From Dipteris shenzhenensis (lineage: Eukaryota; Polypodiophyta; Polypodiopsida; Gleicheniales): 64,000 nucleotides of DNA. The position numbers were made by a program, and so were the translations under genes. The DNA is taken from assembly GCA_047967505.1 (NCBI GenBank), contig CM106538.1. One strand, 5' to 3'. Numbering within the stretch: the first letter of the stretch is position 1; every line of letters starts with the position of its first letter. The notes under the pieces were generated by a model that worked only from the letters and a program-made list of their open reading frames with translations, was not told where the DNA came from and did not search any database. Positions 58,656-64,000 of the stretch are shown piece by piece.

Positions 58656-59487
58656 GAGTTTCTCTTATTTTGAATTTTGTGAGCATTGTCTCTATGGGAA
58701 GTAGACTAAATCAACCCATAAAAGAAGGGGAAAGAAAGAGTTTGAAATGCTTGATTTGGTGCATTCAGACGTATGTGGTCCCATGTCTACATGGACATTA
58801 GGCGGGGCTGAATACTATATGACATTCATTGATGATGCAACTAGGAAAGTGTGGGCTTATGCTATAGCTCGGAAGAGTGATGTGTTCCAAGTATTTCAGA
58901 AATGGCTAGCCTTGGTTGAGAATCAGTCAAGTAGAATGCTTAAATGCCTACGGACTGACAATGGTGGAGAGTATCTCTCTCATGACTTTTAGCATTTCTG
59001 TGATACACGTGGGATTAAAGGGGAGCTCACATCCCCTCGTACTCCAGAGCAAAATCCAATTGCAGAAAAGATGAACCGTACCATTCAAGAAAGGTTGCAA
59101 TGCATGCTTTCCAATGCAAGTCTTTCTGGTGGTTTTTGGGCTGAGGCAATGAAGACTGCAGTGCATGTGATCAATAGATCACCTAGTAAGAGTTTGGATG
59201 GTGGTATTCCTGAAGAGGCATGGAGTGGCAAGAAGCCCTCTTACTCTCATTTGCGTATATTTGGGTGTGACGCATATGCACATGTGCCAAAAGAGCTTCG
59301 AAAGAAGCTAGATCCTAAGTCTAGGAAATGCATCTTTCTAGGTTATGGTGAAAGTGGAGACATGGGCTATCGTCTCTGGGATCCAGAAGCAAAGAAGATC
59401 ATACGCAGCCATGATGTGGTCTTCAATGAGAAGAAGATGCATAAGGCACCCATGAGGGATGTGGAAATGAGGAGTATCACTTTCTAG
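58656..59487 (+). pseudogene. Copia 6 integrase, nearly intact
   Basis: Starts within the zinc-binding domain (FEFCEHCLYGK, then TAG at 58702 where Gln is expected). The catalytic core has LDLVHSDVCGPM (Asp), LRTDNGGEYLSHDF (Asp) and EQNPIAEKMNRTI (Glu), then FWAEAMKTAVHVINRSPSKS and KCIFLGYGESGDMGYRLWDP. Stops: 58702, 58990 and 59485, all TAG, all in one frame with no indel. It would integrate the element's cDNA. A few base changes separate it from an open frame, so decay is recent. Confidence 0.9.
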
Positions 59488-60786
59488 GATGTGAATCCAC
59501 CTGCATATGTTGATAGACAGCAAGCTGTCCATGCACCAAATGTGCAAGAAATGGTATCACCAAGTACTCCCACAGGTATACAATCAAGGGTAGATGATGG
59601 ATCATCTATTGGTGGAAATGATGAGCCAAATGTAGCTGATATGCAGGTGGGACAGCAAGCTGAAATGCCATTGAGAAGATCATCTAGAGTGTCTAGACCA
59701 CTTGATAGGTTTGTTCCAGGGGTAGACTATGTGATGCTTACTGATTACGAGGAGCCTTCTTGCTACAGAGAGGCTATGATGCACGAGGATCAATGCAAGT
59801 GGGAGTATGCTATGCAATCAGAGACGAGTTTACTTATGAAGAATAAGACTTGGGACTTGGTTTCTTTGCCACATGGAAAGAAAGCATTGCCATGTAAATG
59901 GGTCTACAAAATGAAGGTCACAGGTGATGATGTGCCTAGGTACAAGGCCCGTTTGGTTGCTAAAGGGTTCAAGCAAGAGAAGGGTGTGGACTTTGATGAG
60001 ATTTTCTCTCTGGTTGTGAAGATGACCACACTTAGATGCATGCTTGGACTAGTGGCATCAGAGGACATGGAGCTTATGCAGATGGATATCAAGACAGCTT
60101 TCTTGCATGGGGATTTGCATGAGGAAATTTACATGGTGCAACCGGAAGGCTTTGAAGAAAAGGGCAAAGAGCATTTAGTTTGCAAGCTGAAGAAGAGTCT
60201 CTATGGTCTTAAGCAAGTGCCTAGAGAATGGTAACAGAAGTTTGATGCTTTCATTCGGTCCCAGGGTTTTAGAAGGAGTGAAATTGATCACTGCCTCTAC
60301 ACTAAAAGGGCTAAGAATAATAGCCTGATAATCTTGGCACTATATGTGGATGATATGCTATTGGCTAGCAAGAATACTTATGAGCTAGATGCATTAAAGG
60401 CCAAGTTGCATGAGGTCTTTGATATGAAGGATTTGGGATTTGCAGGTCATATTCTTGGTATGTGCATCACGCATGATCAGAGTAGGAAACTCCTTTGGCT
60501 TTCACAAAAAGAGTATGTTACAAAAGTATTGCAGCGTTTCAATATGGAGAAAGGGAAGGCAGTGAGTACTCCATTGCCTCCATATGTGAAACCAAGTCAT
60601 ACAGATAGTCCCAAATCAGATGAGGAGAGGGCCATGATGGCCAAGGTTCCTTATGCATCAGCAGTTGGGAGTCTTATGTATGCTATGATAGCTACTAGAC
60701 CAAACATTGCATTTGCACTCGGAGTTGTTAGTCGGTATATGGCTAATCCAGGAAAGAGCATTGGGAGGCAGTTAAGTGCATCATGA
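59488..60786 (+). pseudogene. Copia 6 reverse transcriptase, nearly intact
   Basis: Continues the same frame as integrase. Linker with RRSSRVSRPLDRFVPGVDYV, then NKTWDLVSLPHGKKALPCKW, RYKARLVAKGFKQEKGVDFD, MDIKTAFLHGDLHEEIYMVQ and [14 protein letters not shown], with a TAA at 60232 where Tyr or a similar residue is expected. YVDD lies at 60343-60354. After the connection domain (MYAMIATRPNIAFALGVVSR) a one-base deletion near 60757 shifts the frame before RNase H. RT copies the element RNA. Confidence 0.92.
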
Positions 60787-61301
60787 GGTACATGAAGGGT
60801 ACCAAGGAGATGTGCATCTGCTTTGGTAGATGAGACATGCATGTACCTGGGTACATGGATTCAGACTATGCAGGGCATGGGGATAGTAGGAGATCCACTT
60901 CTAGTTATGTGTTCACCTTTGCAGGTGGTGCAGTGTCATGGATGTCTCGTGCACAGAAGTGCGTTGCTTTGTCTACCACAGAGGCTGATTATGTTGCAGC
61001 CACAGAGGGTTGCAAGGAGGCTATATGGCTTGATCAGCTAGTGGGAGATTTGGGGATTCATAAAGGTGTACCAACATTGCATAGTGATTCCATGAGTGCT
61101 ATTCAGCTAGCACAGAATCCGGTCTTTCATGCAAAGACCAAACACATTGAGGTCAGGTACCATTTCATCAGGGAGGTACTTGAGGACAAGCGCATAGAGC
61201 TTGTCAAGGTTCATACAGATGATAACCCTGCAGATATGCTGACGAAGAGTCTACCTAGTCAACGGTTTGAGTATTGTCGTGTATTGATGGGCATTGGATA
61301 G
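60787..61301 (+). pseudogene. Copia 6 RNase H
   Basis: Complete RNase H domain in the shifted frame: YMDSDYAGHGDSRRSTSSYV (first Asp), VALSTTEADYVAATEGCKEA (Glu), LHSDSMSAIQLAQNPVFHAK (Asp) and the tail DDNPADMLTKSLPSQRFEYC. It ends at a natural stop just upstream of the purine tract. All catalytic acids are kept. Confidence 0.92.
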
Positions 61302-61354
61302 TATGCTCATTGGTTGTTCTCCCTTAAAGGCACATTGTCCTTTAAGTGGGAGGT

Positions 61355-61526
61355 TGTGGGGGTTAAAGGTCACTGTGCCTTGACCCCGGTTATGTACAAT
61401 ACTTAAACACATATATAAATGAATGAAAAAGAAGATTAGGGTGGTTCTGCACCCACCAAAAGCTTGTGTGACTCTCTGTTTCTCTCTCTCCCTCTTCCGT
61501 TCTTGCTTTTGTTGAGAGCACTCTCA
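61355..61526 (+). repeat. 3' LTR of copia 6 (172 bp)
   Basis: Same start and end as the 5' LTR and the same length, with about nine substitutions and no indel by eye. Confidence 0.9.
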
Positions 61527-63456
61527 TCCTTGACATTGAAATTTATGAGATTGAGTCCTTATTGAGCTCTTTCATTATAGTATACTTGATTTTCATTTTT
61601 TTCTTTAATTCATTTTTTTCTTGCCAATGGTGTTGTTATTGTTGATGTTGGGGCTTCATGTTTTTTCTCTTTCTCACTTAAGACATTCCCACCATTTCAT
61701 TACTTTGGAAGATAATTACAATTGAGTTCCAAATTCCATAGTCATTGTCAACTTGAGTTTTTTTGAGCTTGCATAGTTTTGATGCTGAAACATTTTAAAG
61801 ATTTAAAGATGTAGCTTTTAGTGTAGGAAACCTACTTGTGAAGTCGATTTTGATGTGATTTGATACGGTCATAATTTTTCTCCAAATTTCTACCTCAAAT
61901 AGGTTTGATGATTGGCCTTGGAAATGATGTCCAAAAAGAGATTTAATGAGCTAGATAGTTTGTGTAAAACATGGGCTTTCATTGTGTGAAAGTTGTTTGG
62001 CTAGGTCTAGTTTGGGCAATTTTCACTCCTTTAAACTTAGGCCGAGGAAACATAGTCTTTGAGGGGCCCTTTAGACACTTAAGGAGATGTGTGCATGCAA
62101 AATTTACCTTAAGAAAGATTACATAGGTATATCCCTTCATGATGTGGCATAGAGCATAGGTGAGATAACCAAACCTAAAAAAGGCTAAGTTACCCATAGT
62201 TGGCTTCACTATGGGTAAATGGCCCAGGGTTTTGACTCTAACCCTTGATGACATTGTGTATGGGTTGCCATGTGTTTTATTTTCTTTTGCCCATTGCATG
62301 TTGTTTATTAATCTACCGCCCTCTACCCTTTCCATTCATTTTTGGCTTGGCTAAGCATGGGTACCCTCTTGCCCCTCTATTTTTTGCTCTATAATATTGC
62401 TCTTTTAGTGCTATATTTTTGCAATTCATTTTTGGCTTGGCTAGGCAAGGGTGTCCTCTTGCTGCTATATTGTTTTCTCTATTGATGTAAGTGCTTTTGG
62501 CAACTTCTAGAGTCATGCATGAGATGGAAGCAACCTCTTTTGTTAGACTTCCATTTGGCAACTAGTTGGATCTTGAGTTTTTATAGATGACCTTTTTCCT
62601 TTTCAAAATCTATTAAAGAGAAGTTGGATCATTTGCCAATGTCATCAACAAATTCTCTAGAGCTCCTCTAGAGTATGCAACTGAGGGAAGATTGTTACAT
62701 TTTGGGTTGGGTAGGATGGAAGACCCAAGTCAATTTGACAGCTATGGCTTCACTTGGTACAGTGTAGGCTATTTATGTAGACATCTAGGGATCCCATCAG
62801 GCACAACGATGTCCTTCCACATCTTGTTGTCAATAGGGGTGGAATGGAAACTTTCATTTATCTACTTTTGTTAGGTTTAGTTGTTAGGAGAGTTTTGGTT
62901 TATCAAGCTACAAGCTACCATAACGAGTGCAAGGATTTGGCACCATTTTTGTCTATAGGGTAGATTTTGCCAAGATTTTACCATTGCCTCTTGGATGATA
63001 TACTCAAGCTTGAATCCCTTCTTCTTTAGCTTTTATTTGGTAATTGATAAGGGCGCATGTGTCATATTTAGTATGGTCTAGTAGGAACCTATTCATTTTT
63101 AAAAATAGGAATCTATTAGCTTGAGAAGTAGAACTGATTATATTAATGGTCAAGGTTACATTATGGAGTTTGTGCATTGGCTATGGGATGTTGAATTGGC
63201 TTACTAGCATTTGAGCCAAGTTGTAGAGGCTTTGGTGCAAGAGGGGTGCAAGATCCATATTCTTCTTTGAAAGAATTTTTAGGGCCATGTGCACATCCTT
63301 TTTACCTCTAATATACATTTATTTTAAATTATATTTTTAATTTTAAAGAAGGGCCATGGCTTCCTCTAGAGATGGCTGCCCTAGCAAGGGCATCCCTAGT
63401 GATGACAGCCCTAGCTATGGTGGCATAGACAAGGGTTCTCTGTCTTATTCTCCTGA
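61527..63456. other. No gene; direct repeat and possible LTR start
   Basis: A diverged 90-bp direct duplication starts at 62334 and 62424 ('attcatttttggcttggcta'). At about 62682-62700 'ctgagggaagat' followed by 'TGTTACATTTTGGG' resembles a purine tract and LTR start, but no matching partner LTR was found here. No protein motif recognised. Confidence 0.3.
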
Positions 63457-63555
63457 AACTTTCACGTCCCACGCCCCAATTCCCATCCCATCAATCTTGC
63501 TCTTGTCAATCTAGAGTCTAATCAGATAGACATTAGTAGTGCATCGGATTTCATC

Positions 63556-64000
63556 ATGCAAGATCTAGATCATGATAAGTGTGATACCCCTCTCCCCCCT
63601 TTCACTCTTCACCTGGAGGAAAGCAACATTCTTCAACTCAAACAAGGTGGCAGAGAGGCGGACACTCTTCATAAGTTTCTCTCTGAGTTCAAAACTGCTC
63701 CAAGTAGTGATCTTCCCAGTAATAGCCAAAGCAAAGAAAAACCTCTCTTCGTCTCCTTCGCTGCAAAGGGTCAACGACCCAATGGGGCCCTCAAGTCCGC
63801 AATGCACCAGGTCCTGAAAGGGAACCCCGTGCAGGAGCTGCCGAAGAGCACCTATGCTGGTGTTGTAAGTGGAGGAGGCAGAAGCCTTTTCAAGGCTCTG
63901 CCAATGTTGAGACAGTCAGCAGCTCTCGTACGAGCTAGGAGAATCTTCAATGGCACCCTGCCCTCCCCCATCTCAGAACCCACAAAGTTCCCTTCCACCA
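63556..64000 (+). CDS. Partial open frame running off the right edge, possibly LINE ORF1
   Basis: From the ATG at 63556 a frame stays open for at least 148 codons to the window end, and upstream codons are open back to 63457. The product begins MQDLDHDKCDTPLPPFTLHL and contains KSTYAGVVSGGGRSLFKALP. The motif with Y-A-G-V-V-S-G-G resembles the N-terminal 'S-[YF]-A-x-[VI]-V-x-G' segment of plant LINE ORF1 proteins. No stop or frameshift is visible, unlike the LINE at 13233, so this would be a younger copy or an unrelated gene. The function cannot be decided from the part present. Confidence 0.5.
   Translation, partial: MQDLDHDKCDTPLPPFTLHLEESNILQLKQGGREADTLHKFLSEFKTAPSSDLPSNSQSKEKPLFVSFAAKGQRPNGALKSAMHQVLKGNPVQELPKSTYAGVVSGGGRSLFKALPMLRQSAALVRARRIFNGTLPSPISEPTKFPST

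Larger units (their letters stand above)
57163..61526 (+). mobile_element. Copia element 6 with both 172-bp LTRs
   Basis: Two direct LTRs (57163-57334 and 61355-61526) enclose the internal region. By eye they differ at about nine positions. Flanks ccctt and tcctt would be a target duplication with one mismatch. The primer-binding site for initiator tRNA-Met is at 57337-57348 and the purine tract 'aagtgggaggt' precedes the 3' LTR. Integrase, RT and RNase H are present. No gag or protease is recognisable in the first 1.3 kb. Confidence 0.93.

Overview
The window looks like nuclear DNA from a land plant with a large, repeat-bloated genome. Only two genes look potentially functional, and both are plant-type: a plastid DUF2358 protein with a spliced intron, and a Bet v 1-like (START/SRPBCC) protein resembling lachrymatory-factor-synthase-like proteins. 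Everything else recognisable is decayed plant retroelement: Ty1/copia, Ty3/gypsy and an L1-type LINE. Low gene density, old nested copia copies and short host genes fit a fern, lycophyte or gymnosperm better than a compact angiosperm, but the sequence alone does not fix the species.

Layout from left to right. 1-491 is a copia LTR on the minus strand, and 495-2443 is a minus-strand copia remnant (gag, protease, start of integrase). 3714-8625 is a nearly full-length plus-strand copia of the same LTR family as 1-491; its 3' LTR is cut short and fused to a third copia (8626-11101, 5' truncated with 3' LTR). 13233-18463 is an L1-type LINE with ORF1, endonuclease, RT and zinc-finger parts. 19780-20450 is a minus-strand gypsy pol fragment. 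The DUF2358 gene lies at 21449-22499.

22500-28880 has no assignable gene. 28882-31973 holds two minus-strand copies of another copia family, with a small plus-strand protease fragment between them. 35760-36271 is a gypsy gag fragment cut by a minus-strand copia (36272-40011), which itself carries a 452-bp non-autonomous DNA transposon with perfect 14-bp terminal inverted repeats and an 8-bp target duplication. The SRPBCC gene lies at 43279-43824.

Downstream on the minus strand, 44560-47085 is a decayed cluster that is neither LTR retroelement nor ordinary plant gene: a PIF1-family helicase, an unrecognised protein and a GIY-YIG nuclease, all in one orientation. This is the most unusual content and may be a relic of a large DNA virus or another helicase-carrying element. 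It abuts a 2.4-kb almost purely pyrimidine tract (47182-49560). 55433-56220 is a broken coiled-coil reading frame joined directly to the 3' end of a copia of the 8626-11101 family. 57163-61526 is a copia with both 172-bp LTRs but no visible gag or protease. An open reading frame runs off the right edge (63556-64000).

The genes do not form a pathway. The two host genes are islands between insertions of different ages. Most in-frame stops in the retroelements are TAG, often where the family has Gln or Trp, which fits decay by cytosine deamination under DNA methylation.
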